Shown: in pieces, positions 54,976 through 63,935 of the stretch
Layout: each line of letters starts with the position of its first letter
How positions within the stretch are numbered: the first letter of the stretch is position 1
Origin: Myxococcales bacterium
Lineage (GTDB): Bacteria > Myxococcota_A > Polyangia > Nannocystales > Nannocystaceae
Reading direction: 5' to 3'
DNA length: 64,000 bases
Assembly (NCBI GenBank): GCA_020633315.1
Contig: JACKDV010000004.1
Coordinates: 523,988 to 587,987 of the forward strand
Position numbers and translations under genes: made by a program
The notes under the pieces: model-generated
Seen by the model: the letters and a program-made list of their open reading frames with translations, nothing else
Told to the model about the DNA's origin: nothing
The model's database searches: none

Positions 54976-56325
54976 CTACTCGGCGCTGAGGCTCGAGCCC
55001 TCGCGCGGCACCGTACGGTCGACCCCGGCCGCCTTGGGCCAGCCCAGCGCGTGCAGGAAGCCGATGGTCCCCCACAGCGCCGGCCAGAACCCGCGGAAGC
55101 TGCGGTAGGGGATCCCGTGGTCCTCGCAGGCCTCCCGCACCACCGGCGCGATCACGGGGTAGAGGTGCACGGCCATGCTGGGGAACAGGTGGTGCTCGAT
55201 CTGGTGGTTGAGCCCGCCCGAGATGAAGTTGGACCAGCGCGAGGCGGAGCCCCAGTTGGTCGTGCCCATCACCTGCTGCTCGGCCCAGTGTCGATCGTTG
55301 GGCGGCACCAGGTCCTTCTGCAGGTGATTGACGATGAAGATCCCCTCCATGTAGTAGGAGCCGATCCCCAGCATCACCAGGGTGGTGAGCACGCCGTGCA
55401 GCGGTCCCAGCACCACCATGGGCAGCACCAGGTGCACGCTGCCCCAGGCCACCTTGTGCAGCATGGCCAGCGTCAGCGTGCGGCGCTCGAGGTGGAACGA
55501 GGCGTTGACCACCCGCCCCCGCAGCAGGTGGGTCACGTCGGAGACCAGCCACTTGACCATCCCGACGCTCATGCCGATGGCCAGCCCGATGTGCTGGATG
55601 CGGTGCCAGGGGCGGTGCGGGATCTCGGGGTGGAAGCGCAGCAGCGGCGTTCCGATCTCGCAGTCGTTGTCGTAGCCGTAGATGTTGGGGTGGCCGTGGT
55701 GGGCGAACTGGTGGGCGTGCCGCCAGATGATGCTCGAGCCGCCGATGTACTCCATCAGCAGCCCGCACAGGCGGTTGCGGATCGAGCGGCGGGCCACCGC
55801 GGCGTGGTTGCCCGAGTGCATCAGGAAGCCCATCCGCGCCATCATCACGCCGCCGACGATGGCCGCGAGGTACGAGCCGTCGAAGGCGCGGAAGTACCAG
55901 GCCACCGCGTAGATCGAGGCCACGATCACCGCCTCGGTGGCCATGATCCATCCCCCCGAGCGGTAGTCGAGGCCGCGCTCGCGCAGGCGCTCGGCCACCC
56001 GCTGCTGCACGTCGTCGAAGAACGTGGGGTTGCCCCGGCTGAGGACCTCCGCCGGATCGAGCGAGCCCACGTGCCGCGTCCTGCGACCCAGCACCCGCCG
56101 CGCTCGCTCGAGCGACGGCCCCGGGTGGTAGGACTCGAACAGCGGAGTGGCCTGACGTCCGGCCGCGAGCTTGAGCAGCCCGCGACCGGGATGCTTGGGC
56201 ATGAACTCGCCGAGGTCATAGACCTCGCCGTCCACCACGGTCCAGTACGTCCCGTCCCGGCCGTCGTGGCGGGCCACTTCCTCCATCGTGTACGTACGGG
56301 GTGCCAAGGGCCGTGAGCATGGCAC
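54976..56325 (-). CDS. Front-end fatty acid desaturase with N-terminal cytochrome b5 domain
   Basis: This is a 449-residue membrane desaturase that inserts a double bond between an existing one and the carboxyl end (delta-5/delta-6 type). The fused N-terminal cytochrome b5 domain has its haem ligands at His45 (KHPGR) and His67 (SYHP). The three histidine boxes follow: HSGNH at 170-174, HQFAHH at 205-210, and the QIEHH box at 375-379, whose initial Gln marks front-end enzymes. Four hydrophobic stretches anchor it. GTG at 56325 keeps the full b5 start; ATG at 56286 would trim 13 residues. It is divergent from the cyclopropane synthase gene, suggesting shared control of membrane fluidity and perhaps long-chain polyunsaturated lipids. 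Confidence 0.92.
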   Translation of the reverse strand: MPCSRPLAPRTYTMEEVARHDGRDGTYWTVVDGEVYDLGEFMPKHPGRGLLKLAAGRQATPLFESYHPGPSLERARRVLGRRTRHVGSLDPAEVLSRGNPTFFDDVQQRVAERLRERGLDYRSGGWIMATEAVIVASIYAVAWYFRAFDGSYLAAIVGGVMMARMGFLMHSGNHAAVARRSIRNRLCGLLMEYIGGSSIIWRHAHQFAHHGHPNIYGYDNDCEIGTPLLRFHPEIPHRPWHRIQHIGLAIGMSVGMVKWLVSDVTHLLRGRVVNASFHLERRTLTLAMLHKVAWGSVHLVLPMVVLGPLHGVLTTLVMLGIGSYYMEGIFIVNHLQKDLVPPNDRHWAEQQVMGTTNWGSASRWSNFISGGLNHQIEHHLFPSMAVHLYPVIAPVVREACEDHGIPYRSFRGFWPALWGTIGFLHALGWPKAAGVDRTVPREGSSLSAE

Positions 56326-56341
56326 GAACCGCCGCGAGCCC

Positions 56342-56411
56342 CGGTCATCGCTCGGTCATAGTCTTGTCGCCGCAGCTCATCAGCCGTGACTTTTCCCGAG
56401 TGAGCTAGCTC
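56342..56411. promoter_or_regulatory. Operator-like repeats between desaturase and cyclopropane synthase genes
   Basis: A direct repeat CGGTCAT occurs at 56342-56348 and 56353-56359, with an 11-base period (one helical turn). A palindrome GAGCTAGCTC lies at 56402-56411. They sit in the divergent promoter region and could bind a lipid-responsive regulator. Function is inferred. Confidence 0.4.
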
Positions 56412-56492
56412 GATGCGCAAGCTCGTTCACGCCCGAGCGCCGGCCGATCGCGCTTGCCAACCGTGCGCCTGCCGTGCAAAGACCGCGCCGTG

Positions 56493-57686
56493 ATGATGGA
56501 TGGGGCCAAGGCGATGAGCGCGGTGCGAGAGATGTTCGAGGCGGCCAGTCCCGCCAAGAGGGGTCAGCGCGCCGAGGCGGTGGTGCGCGAGCTCTTCGAG
56601 TACGCAGGGATCGACATCGGCGGGGGCTCTCGCGGCCACATGATCGTCCACGACGAGCGCTTCTACGAGCGCTTCTTGCGGGACAAGTCCATCGGCCTGG
56701 GCGAGTCCTTCATGGACGGCTGGTGGACCACCGACGCTCTCGACGTGCTCATCGAGAAGATCCTGCGCGCAGACCTCAAGAGCAAGGTGACCGGGAGCTG
56801 GAAGCTCAAGCTGCTCACGGCCGAGGCCATGCTCTTCAACCGCCAGGACGTGGACCGGGCCCAGCGCTCGATCCAGGCCCACTATGACATCGGCAACGAC
56901 CTCTATGAGCGCATGCTGGACCCCCGCATGGTCTACACCTGCGCCTACTGGACGGGCGCCACCACCCTCGAGGAGGCCCAGGACGCCAAGCTCGACCTGG
57001 TGTGCCGCAAGGTGGGCCTCGAGCCCGGCATGAAGGTGCTCGACCTGGGCTGCGGCTGGGGTGGCTTCGCCCTGTACGCGGCCGAGAAGTACGGCTGCAC
57101 CGTGGAGGGTCTGACCATCTCCCGGGCGCAGGCCGAGCTGGGCCAGGCGCGGGCCAAGGCCTCGGGCCTGCCCGTCACGATCCGCCTGGCCGACTACCGC
57201 GAGGCCAAGGGCAAGTACGATCGCGTGGTCTCCATCGGGATGATGGAGCACGTGGGCCCCAAGAACTACCGCACCGTCATGCAGCTCATCCACGATTGCA
57301 TGAAGGACGACTCGGTGGCGCTGGTCCACACCATCACCAACAATCGCAGCGTGGCCCACGGTACCCCCTTCGTGGAGAAGTACATCTTCCCCAACGCGGT
57401 CGCCCCCTCGCCCGCGCAGCTGTGCAAGGCGATGGAGGGCCTGATGGTGCTCGAGGACCTGCACAACATCGGCCCGCACTACGACCCCACCCTGATGGCC
57501 TGGTGGGAGCGCTTCGACGCGTCCTACCCCGAGCTGCAGCACAAGTACGACCGCCGCTTCTACCGAATGTGGCAGTTCTACCTGCTGGGCGCCGCCGGAG
57601 CCTCCCGCTCCCGCGACGGGCAGCTGCTGCAGCTGGTGATGACCAAGACCGGGCGCAAGTACCCGGACCACTGCCGGGCGAGCTAG
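56493..57686 (+). CDS. cfa: Cyclopropane-fatty-acyl-phospholipid synthase
   Basis: This is a 397-residue SAM-dependent methyltransferase that adds a methylene bridge to cis double bonds of membrane phospholipids. The SAM-binding motif VLDLGCGWGG is at 182-191. The family signatures QAHYDIGNDLYERML and YTCAYW precede it, and SIGMMEHVGPKNY follows. I chose ATG 56493; a GTG at 56490 or a TTG at 56454 are in frame. Length and order match E. coli Cfa. It is transcribed away from the desaturase gene, whose products could be its substrates. A short 17-base gap separates its stop from the convergent sigma factor stop. Confidence 0.94.
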   Translation: MMDGAKAMSAVREMFEAASPAKRGQRAEAVVRELFEYAGIDIGGGSRGHMIVHDERFYERFLRDKSIGLGESFMDGWWTTDALDVLIEKILRADLKSKVTGSWKLKLLTAEAMLFNRQDVDRAQRSIQAHYDIGNDLYERMLDPRMVYTCAYWTGATTLEEAQDAKLDLVCRKVGLEPGMKVLDLGCGWGGFALYAAEKYGCTVEGLTISRAQAELGQARAKASGLPVTIRLADYREAKGKYDRVVSIGMMEHVGPKNYRTVMQLIHDCMKDDSVALVHTITNNRSVAHGTPFVEKYIFPNAVAPSPAQLCKAMEGLMVLEDLHNIGPHYDPTLMAWWERFDASYPELQHKYDRRFYRMWQFYLLGAAGASRSRDGQLLQLVMTKTGRKYPDHCRAS

Positions 57687-57703
57687 CGAGCGCCCGCGAG
57701 CGC

Positions 57704-58303
57704 CTATGGCCGCGGCGCGGTGCCGTCCCTCGAGGCCTCGAGTCGGGCCATCATGGCGCTCGCTCGCTCGGGATCGGCCGAGAGCTGGTCGAAGGCGGCG
57801 CGCAGCAGCTTGCGGCCGCGATGCAGGCGGGTCCGCACGGTGGCGGTCTCGATCTCCAGCACGGCCGCGATCTCCGGCGAGGCGAGGCCCTCGAAGTAGT
57901 GCAGCTCGAGCGCGATCTGGAAGTCGATCGGCACTTGTCGCAGGGCCTCGATCATCAGCTCCCTGGACTCGGCGCGTCGGAATGCGGTGCTCGGCGAGGG
58001 GCCGAGGTCACGCACCGAACAGCTGCCGAAGTCGACGTGGTCGCGGGCGCGGAGCCGGCGATAGTGCTGGTAGAGCATCCGCCGCGCCACCCCGAACAGG
58101 TACGCGCGAAAGCTGCCGTGCGCGATCCGATCGCGGCCCTCCACGCAGGCCAGCATCGTGGCCTGGATGAGATCCTCGACGCCGTCGTCGAGCTTGTAGT
58201 GGAAGAAGCCGACCAGCGAGTCGAAGTGGCGACCCAGCAGCTCCTCACCCGCCCTTCGATCACCTTCGCGCCAGCGCTGGAGCAGCTCGAGATCGGTGGA
58301 CAT
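57704..58303 (-). CDS. ECF-type sigma factor, kinase-linked
   Basis: This is a 199-residue sigma-70 family factor with regions 2 and 4. Region 2 has VEDLIQATMLACV (42-54) and GSFRAYLFGVARRMLYQHYR. Region 4 has LRQVPIDFQIALELHYFEG and the helix-turn-helix SPEIAAVLEIETATVRTRLH. The usual Gln-Glu-Val is Gln-Ala-Thr (47-49), the same as in the factor at 49519. The gene is divergent from the kinase at 58497, with a 193-base shared spacer, an arrangement unlike the same-strand modules elsewhere in the window. The ATG at 58303 is preceded by a GACC-rich stretch with only a weak ribosome binding site. Confidence 0.9.
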   Translation of the reverse strand: MSTDLELLQRWREGDRRAGEELLGRHFDSLVGFFHYKLDDGVEDLIQATMLACVEGRDRIAHGSFRAYLFGVARRMLYQHYRRLRARDHVDFGSCSVRDLGPSPSTAFRRAESRELMIEALRQVPIDFQIALELHYFEGLASPEIAAVLEIETATVRTRLHRGRKLLRAAFDQLSADPERASAMMARLEASRDGTAPRP

Positions 58304-58496
58304 GGTCGGGGCAAGGATAGCAGCCGACGACTGGCGAACGCGCAGGAGCTCGCGCTGCCGGCCGGCCGGATGCGAGCGCGGCATGTGAGGTCGGCGCTCG
58401 GACGGAGGCGAGCAAAGAGGTGGCAGCGCGGTCGCCACCGGGCACACTGATGCGTGGCGCCGGGCGTCGACCCTCGAGGTCCGGTAGCGCGCTGCC

Positions 58497-60992
58497 ATGG
58501 ATCCTCGCCCCCGCCCTCATCGCTTGCACGCCGAGCGCATCCTGGCGCAGGTCAAGACCTCGCTCTTCGACGCGCCGACCTATCGCGTGGGGCGCTTCGA
58601 GCTGCGCGAGCGGATCGGCGGCGGAGGCATGGGCATCGTCTATCGAGCGCACGATCCCGAGCTCGAGCGCGAGGTGGCGCTCAAGCTGCTGCACCACGAC
58701 GATGCGAGGCCCGGCGGGGCGAGCCACGCCGACTCGCTCCGCGAGGCCCGGGCCGCCGCTCGCGTGGTGCACCCCAACGTGGTCACCGTGCACGAGGTGG
58801 GAATCGCGTGCGCGGAGGCCTATGTGGCGATGGAGCTCGTGCGTGGGACGACCCTGCGGCGCTGGCTCGAGGGAGCCCGCCGCTCGGTGCCCGAGATCCT
58901 CGACGTGTTCACGGCGGCGGGGCGAGGGCTGGCGGCGGCCCACGCCGCAGGAATCGTCCATCGCGACTTCAAGCCCGACAACGTGCTCATCCGTGACGAC
59001 GGCCAGGTCAAGGTGGTCGACTTCGGCCTGGCCCGCGTGTGCTCCGAGACGGTGGAGTCCCTGGAGACGACGACCGGCGCCGAGGAGCCCTCCGGCGAGT
59101 CGGTGACCCACCGCTGGGCCGGGACGCCCGCGTACATGGCCCCCGAGCAGCACCAGGGCCGGGTCGCGTCGCCCCGCACCGATCAGTTTGCGTTCTGCGT
59201 GTCGCTGCACGAGGCGCTCTTCGGGCACCGCCCGTCGGTCGAGCCCTCGACGGGCCGCGAGGAGCTGCCCCGAACGGAGGCCACGGTCGCGGGACGAGCC
59301 GGGGTGCCGCGGCGTGTGCTCGCGGTGATCGAGCGCGGCCTGCAAGCGCAGCCGGCCGCGCGCTGGGACGGCATGGACGAGCTGCTCGACCGCCTCGAGC
59401 AGGCCCGGCGCCGACCGAAGCTCGCGCTGCCCATGGTCGTGGCGGGGATCGTGGCGGCGGGCGTCGCAGTCGCGACGTGGCCGACCACGCCTTCGCCGGC
59501 CGTCTCGCCGCCCTGCGACGGGCCCGATCGCCTCGATGGGATCTGGGACGACGAGCACCGGGCGGCCCTCCACGAGGTGCTCGCGGCACCGGGCCGCGAC
59601 GCCAGCCTCGCCGGCGACGTGGTCGAGCAGCTCGATGACTACGCGCAGCAGTGGGGTGAGGTCGATGCGCGCCACTGCGAGGCGATGCGAGGCCCCGTGG
59701 CCCACCCCGCCCTGGCGATCCGAGCCGAGCAGTGCATCGACGAGCGGCGGCTCGCCCTCGGAGCGCTGGTCGAGGTGATCACCGGGCCCGCCGAGCTGCC
59801 TCCCGACCGGGTACGGCAAGCGGTCGCCGCGTTGCCTCGCATGGAGGACTGCGCGGACGAGCTGCGCCTGCGGGCGATGCCGGCCCCGCCCCTGGATCCC
59901 GAGGTAGCCCGTCGCGTCCGCGAGCAGGAGCGGATCGTCGAGCGGGCCCACGCCCTCAACCTCGCCGGCCAGCGCGAGCAAGCGATGTCGGTCGCGACCG
60001 AGGCCATCGCCACCGCGCGCGAGATCGGCTACCCGCCGCTCCTGGTCGAGGCTCTCAGCGAGCTCGGCGAGGCCCAGGGCGCCCTCCGGCGCCCGGAGGC
60101 GGCGGCCACCCTGGAGGAAGCGGTGCTCATCGCCGAGGAAGCGGGCGACGACCTCGACAAGACCGAGATCTCGATCTACCTCGCGGCCTACACCGCCTAC
60201 TACGCTCGTGACGTGGAGGCAGCGCGATCGCATGCTCGCCGCGCCTCGGCCTCGCTCGCTCGGATCGGCACCCCCTCCGACGTGGAGATACGCCTGCTGG
60301 CCGCCCGCGCCGGCATCGAGTGGGTCGCCGAGGACTACGACGCTGCGCTCGAGCTCGCCAACCAATCGATCGAGCGCTGGGAGGCCTCGGAGCGGGACGA
60401 CCCCCAGCAGATCATCTCGCCGCTCACCATGGCGGCGAACATCCACACCATGCGCGACCAGTGGCAGCAAGCCGAGCAGCTCCACCGCCGAGCGCTCGCG
60501 ATCTCGATCGCCGCCCAGGGGCCGAACAACGGGACGGCGCTGTCGATCCGCAACAACCTCGCGCTGAACTACCAGGCCGCCGGAGATCTCGAGGCCGCCA
60601 TCGCAGAGCTGGAGGCTCTGCTCGAGCTCCACCGGGCCCGCGGAGCCGACGGCCGCGTCGACGTGGCCCGCGTGATGCGGCTGCTGTGCGGCCTCCACCA
60701 GGACGAGGGGGACCTCGATCGCGCCGCGGCGTGCATCGGGCCCGCGCTCGCGGCCAGCACGGCCTTGGGGCTGCCGATGGAGCAGCGCCTGACCCTCATC
60801 CGAGCCGCGAAGATCCACCTCGCCCGCGGCGAGCTCGACGAGGCCATGCGCCAGGGCTGCCGGGCCCGGGCGCTGATCGAGGCCGAGCCCGAGCCCGATC
60901 GCTCGAGGGCACGGGCCCAGCTCGCCGCTGCCTTCGAGGGCAACGACGAGCCGAGCTCGGACCGCTGTGATCCCGACGACGCGGATCAGTAG
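58497..60992 (+). CDS. Membrane Ser/Thr protein kinase with TPR C-terminal region
   Basis: This is an 831-residue Hanks-type kinase with glycine loop GGGGMGIVY (41-49), Lys63, catalytic HRDFKPDN (155-162), DFG (175-177) and APE in YMAPEQHQG. A transmembrane helix lies at about 311-328. The rest is helical with TPR-like repeats (LNLAGQREQAMSVATEAIAT, EQLHRRALAISIAAQGPNN, LRNNL-type RNNLALNYQAAGDLEAAIAE). That is the KLC/TPR layout common in myxobacterial kinases. It starts 193 bases from a divergent sigma factor. Its stop overlaps the convergent protease gene by seven bases. Confidence 0.93.
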   Translation: MDPRPRPHRLHAERILAQVKTSLFDAPTYRVGRFELRERIGGGGMGIVYRAHDPELEREVALKLLHHDDARPGGASHADSLREARAAARVVHPNVVTVHEVGIACAEAYVAMELVRGTTLRRWLEGARRSVPEILDVFTAAGRGLAAAHAAGIVHRDFKPDNVLIRDDGQVKVVDFGLARVCSETVESLETTTGAEEPSGESVTHRWAGTPAYMAPEQHQGRVASPRTDQFAFCVSLHEALFGHRPSVEPSTGREELPRTEATVAGRAGVPRRVLAVIERGLQAQPAARWDGMDELLDRLEQARRRPKLALPMVVAGIVAAGVAVATWPTTPSPAVSPPCDGPDRLDGIWDDEHRAALHEVLAAPGRDASLAGDVVEQLDDYAQQWGEVDARHCEAMRGPVAHPALAIRAEQCIDERRLALGALVEVITGPAELPPDRVRQAVAALPRMEDCADELRLRAMPAPPLDPEVARRVREQERIVERAHALNLAGQREQAMSVATEAIATAREIGYPPLLVEALSELGEAQGALRRPEAAATLEEAVLIAEEAGDDLDKTEISIYLAAYTAYYARDVEAARSHARRASASLARIGTPSDVEIRLLAARAGIEWVAEDYDAALELANQSIERWEASERDDPQQIISPLTMAANIHTMRDQWQQAEQLHRRALAISIAAQGPNNGTALSIRNNLALNYQAAGDLEAAIAELEALLELHRARGADGRVDVARVMRLLCGLHQDEGDLDRAAACIGPALAASTALGLPMEQRLTLIRAAKIHLARGELDEAMRQGCRARALIEAEPEPDRSRARAQLAAAFEGNDEPSSDRCDPDDADQ

Positions 60993-62194
60993 TCCCAGGC
61001 CACCGACACGATGAAGTTGCTGAACGCGGTGTCGATGCGACGGGCGAAGTTGCGGCGGCACACGTCGAAGCCGCACTTGAACAGGTCGAAGTACTCGCGG
61101 TAGCCCCACAGCACCCCGACCGGCCGGTTGATGTCGTACATGCGGTACCAGGGCGAGCCGCTCTGGCCGGAGACCGAGTCGATGTTCTGCGACTCGATGC
61201 GCCAGTCGTTGATCTCCGACGCGCCACTCATGCCGCACATGTAGTTGCCCGAGCCGGGCGCGCCCGGGCAGGTGTCGCTGGGATAGCCGTAGGTCGCGAA
61301 GGTCGAGTTGGCGGCGTTCGCCTGGTAGCCACCGAACCAGTTGGGCGCGCTGTGACACGGGAAGGTGTCCATCACCGCGTAGTCGAGGCTGTCCTGCTGT
61401 CCGGTGTAGTACCCGGCGGGCACCGACCACAGGTAGTCGTTGGTCGAGCTCGCATCGTCGAGGCGGCAGTCGAACGATCCGTAGGGCAGCGTGCCGCCGT
61501 TGCGCGCCGGCTGGAACACGATGCGGTTGACCCGGTCGGTGTCGCTGAACACCAGGCAGTGGGCGGAGGTGATCACGGTCCACGGCCCGATGTAGGAGCC
61601 GCTGCACCAGCCGCGATAGGTGTTGCCGGTGTAGAGCTGGAGCTTGACGATCGCGTTGTAGGGCGCCACGGTGGTGTCGAACACCCGGGTGCGGCCGTCG
61701 GGGCCGATGACCTGGCGCATGACCATGTCGGGCTCGACGCTCGGGCGTCCCTCACCCTCGCGATCGAGCACGTCGTACGACAGCGACTCCTTGGAGCCGG
61801 AGAGGACCGCGTCGGCGGCCTCCCACGCCGGCTCGCGGGCGACGTAGAGGGTGTCGTTGCCGGTGGCGATCACCGGGCGCAGCATGTCGGCCAGCTCCTC
61901 GCGCGACCACGCATCGAGGGGGATGACCTCGCCGGGCTCCTCGGTGAAGGCTCGGCGGGGCATCAAGACCGCATCGGGGCCGGGCTCGACCTCTTGCTCG
62001 ACTACGGGGCCGACGAGATCGAAGACCTCGCCGTCGCGCTCGATCTCGGTCTCGAGGGGCTGATCCTCTTCCTCGACCACGCAGCCGGCGGCCAGCGCAG
62101 TCAGCATGGTCAGCGTCAGCAAGCGACCGGACGGACGAAGCGGGGAGGAGAGCAGGTGGGGGGGCTCGTTGCAGGGACTGGGGTTGGTGCGCAT
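60986..62194 (-). CDS. Serine protease lipoprotein (trypsin-like, V8/glutamyl endopeptidase type)
   Basis: This is a 402-residue lipoprotein. The signal peptide ends in the lipobox LAAGC. A ~130-residue acidic pro-region follows. The protease domain carries His212 (SAHC), Asp271 (DYAV) and Ser345 (GQSGSPWY), a complete triad with the order and spacing of V8-like or trypsin-like enzymes. Cysteines around the domain (WCSGSYIG, FDCRL, FPCHS, DTCPG, NYMCG, FKCGFDVC) suggest several disulfides. The stop overlaps that of the convergent kinase gene. Upstream lies a 328-base region before the P450 gene stop. Substrate unknown. Confidence 0.9.
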   Translation of the reverse strand: MRTNPSPCNEPPHLLSSPLRPSGRLLTLTMLTALAAGCVVEEEDQPLETEIERDGEVFDLVGPVVEQEVEPGPDAVLMPRRAFTEEPGEVIPLDAWSREELADMLRPVIATGNDTLYVAREPAWEAADAVLSGSKESLSYDVLDREGEGRPSVEPDMVMRQVIGPDGRTRVFDTTVAPYNAIVKLQLYTGNTYRGWCSGSYIGPWTVITSAHCLVFSDTDRVNRIVFQPARNGGTLPYGSFDCRLDDASSTNDYLWSVPAGYYTGQQDSLDYAVMDTFPCHSAPNWFGGYQANAANSTFATYGYPSDTCPGAPGSGNYMCGMSGASEINDWRIESQNIDSVSGQSGSPWYRMYDINRPVGVLWGYREYFDLFKCGFDVCRRNFARRIDTAFSNFIVSVAWDY

Positions 62195-62522
62195 GGCGTT
62201 CGTTCCTCACGTGTCGAGCACGCCGCGAGTCGAGGGCTCGTCCCAGGTCGATGCCCGGGAGCCCGGTCCGCGGCGGCTCGGTTGGGTCGGCGATGAAGTG
62301 GCGGCACCCCGGCAGACGTTCCCGACCCGGACGAAAAAAGTGGGGCGGCCGATCGCGCCCGTGCCCAGCCCGCGGCTTGGCGGCGTGGCCGGGGTGGCAC
62401 GCGCATCGTTTGCGTCACGGGCAACAGCGGGAGGAGGTGGCCGTACCTCTCGGTCGTCGAGTGCCCCGCGGGTAGACGAGCGCAGCAGGTCGGACCGACC
62501 GCGATCGCTCGATCGCCGACCC
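62195..62522 (-). other. Intergenic region between P450 and serine protease genes
   Basis: These 328 bases hold no convincing gene. They include the dyad GGTCGG-A-CCGACC at 62488-62500 close to the P450 stop and an A6 run at 62334-62339. They probably contain the protease promoter. A 74-codon open frame (62251-62475, plus strand) has no coding signal that I trust. Confidence 0.45.
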
Positions 62523-63935
62523 TCAGCCGTCGCGGCGGCGCACGTCGAGCCACACGCCCTGCGTGGGCCGCAGGGTGACCGAGGTGCTCAGCCGCAGCGG
62601 CGGCGCCGAGTCGTAGGGGCTCACCTCGAGCCGCTGCACGAGGGTGGCCAGCACCAGCACGCCCTCGAGCATGGCGAAGTGGTTGCCCACGCAGATCCGC
62701 GGGCCGCCGCCGAAGGGGAAGTAGGCGAAGCGATGCAGCCGCGCGGCGAGGCCATCGAGCCAGCGCTCGGGCCAGAACAGCTCGGGCGCGGGGAACCACC
62801 GGGGGTCGCGGTGCACCACCCACTGCCCGGTGAGCAGCTGGGCGCCCTTGGGCATGGGGAAGCCGGCGATCTCGCGGTCCTCGAGCAGCTCGCGTCCCAC
62901 CAGGTAGGCGGGAGGATACAGGCGCATGGACTCGCGCAGCACGGCGTCACACAGGCGCAGCCGCGGTAGGTCGTCGACGGTGGCCGGGCGATCGCCGAGC
63001 ACCTCGTCGAGCTCGGCCCGCAGCGCCCGCGCGACCCGAGGGTGATGGGCCAGCAGGTACAGGGCATAGGAGAGCGCGAGGGCGGTGGTCTCGTGGCCGG
63101 CGAGGAACACGGTGGCCACCTCGTCGCGGAGCTGCCGATCGCTCATGCCCTTGCCCTCGTCGTCCTGGGCCGCGAGCAGGCGATCGAGCAGGTCGGCATC
63201 GCCGGCCACGGCCCGTCCCCGGCGGGCGGCGATGAGCTCGTAGAGGATCGCGTCGAGGCGCCCGACGGCATCGTCGATGCGGGCGAAGGCGGCCACCCGC
63301 AGGCGCCGAGGCAGCAGGCGGCGCCAGGTGAGGAACTCGCGGCCGTAGCCCTCCATCAGGGTGTCGACGATCTCCCCCACCCCGTCGATGTCGCGCACGG
63401 TGTCGGCCCCGAACATGGTGTCGAGCACGATCTCGAGGGTGATGCGCATCATGTCGGCGTGGACGTCCCGGCGCGAGCGGGCGGGCAGGGCCTCCACGCC
63501 CCGGCGGCTGCGCTCCACCATGGCCTCGCCGAAGCGCTCGATGTGGCGGGGCTGGAAGGAGGGCGCGGCGATCTTGCGCTGCCGTCTCCACAGCTCGCCC
63601 TCGCTGGTGAGCAGGCCCTGGCCCACGATGAGCGAGAGCGTGCGGGTGAGCTCGTCCTTCATCACGTGGGCATGCTCGCCCACGAGCACGGTCTGGATGT
63701 CGTCGGGGTGGTTGAGCAGGTAGAGCTCGGCCAGCGGCATCGAGACGTAGACGACGTCGCCGTAGCGCTCGCGGTAGCGCACCATCGAGCCGAGGAAGTC
63801 GGAGGAGAAGGCGAGCCCGGAGCCGAGCAGGGGCAGCGCGCGAGGACCCGGAGGACGACGTCGTCCCCCGCGATCGACCCGCGAGGAGCCGAGCACGACG
63901 CGAGGGTAGGCCGACGTGGTGGCGGTCGAGCTCAC
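62523..63935 (-). CDS. Cytochrome P450
   Basis: This is a 470-residue haem-thiolate monooxygenase. The haem-binding loop FPFGGGPRICVGNHF has the axial Cys415. The I-helix oxygen motif is FLAGHETTALAL and the K-helix ExxR is ESMRLYPPAYLVGR. The PERF-like region reads FWPERW. There is no N-terminal membrane anchor, so the enzyme is soluble and needs separate redox partners, which are not nearby. The GTG at 63935 leads into a normal P450 N terminus (GPRALPLLGSGLAFSSDFLG). The sequence looks closest to fatty-acid or terpene hydroxylase-type families, but the substrate is not determined here. Confidence 0.95.
   Translation of the reverse strand: MSSTATTSAYPRVVLGSSRVDRGGRRRPPGPRALPLLGSGLAFSSDFLGSMVRYRERYGDVVYVSMPLAELYLLNHPDDIQTVLVGEHAHVMKDELTRTLSLIVGQGLLTSEGELWRRQRKIAAPSFQPRHIERFGEAMVERSRRGVEALPARSRRDVHADMMRITLEIVLDTMFGADTVRDIDGVGEIVDTLMEGYGREFLTWRRLLPRRLRVAAFARIDDAVGRLDAILYELIAARRGRAVAGDADLLDRLLAAQDDEGKGMSDRQLRDEVATVFLAGHETTALALSYALYLLAHHPRVARALRAELDEVLGDRPATVDDLPRLRLCDAVLRESMRLYPPAYLVGRELLEDREIAGFPMPKGAQLLTGQWVVHRDPRWFPAPELFWPERWLDGLAARLHRFAYFPFGGGPRICVGNHFAMLEGVLVLATLVQRLEVSPYDSAPPLRLSTSVTLRPTQGVWLDVRRRDG

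Noticed and set aside
58260..61607. 1115-codon open frame on the minus strand
   Set aside because: It lies opposite the kinase at 58497 and out of frame with the protease. No domain or export signal.
62251..62475. 74-codon open frame upstream of the serine protease gene
   Set aside because: The translation is Gly/Arg/Pro-rich and without a start signal that I trust.
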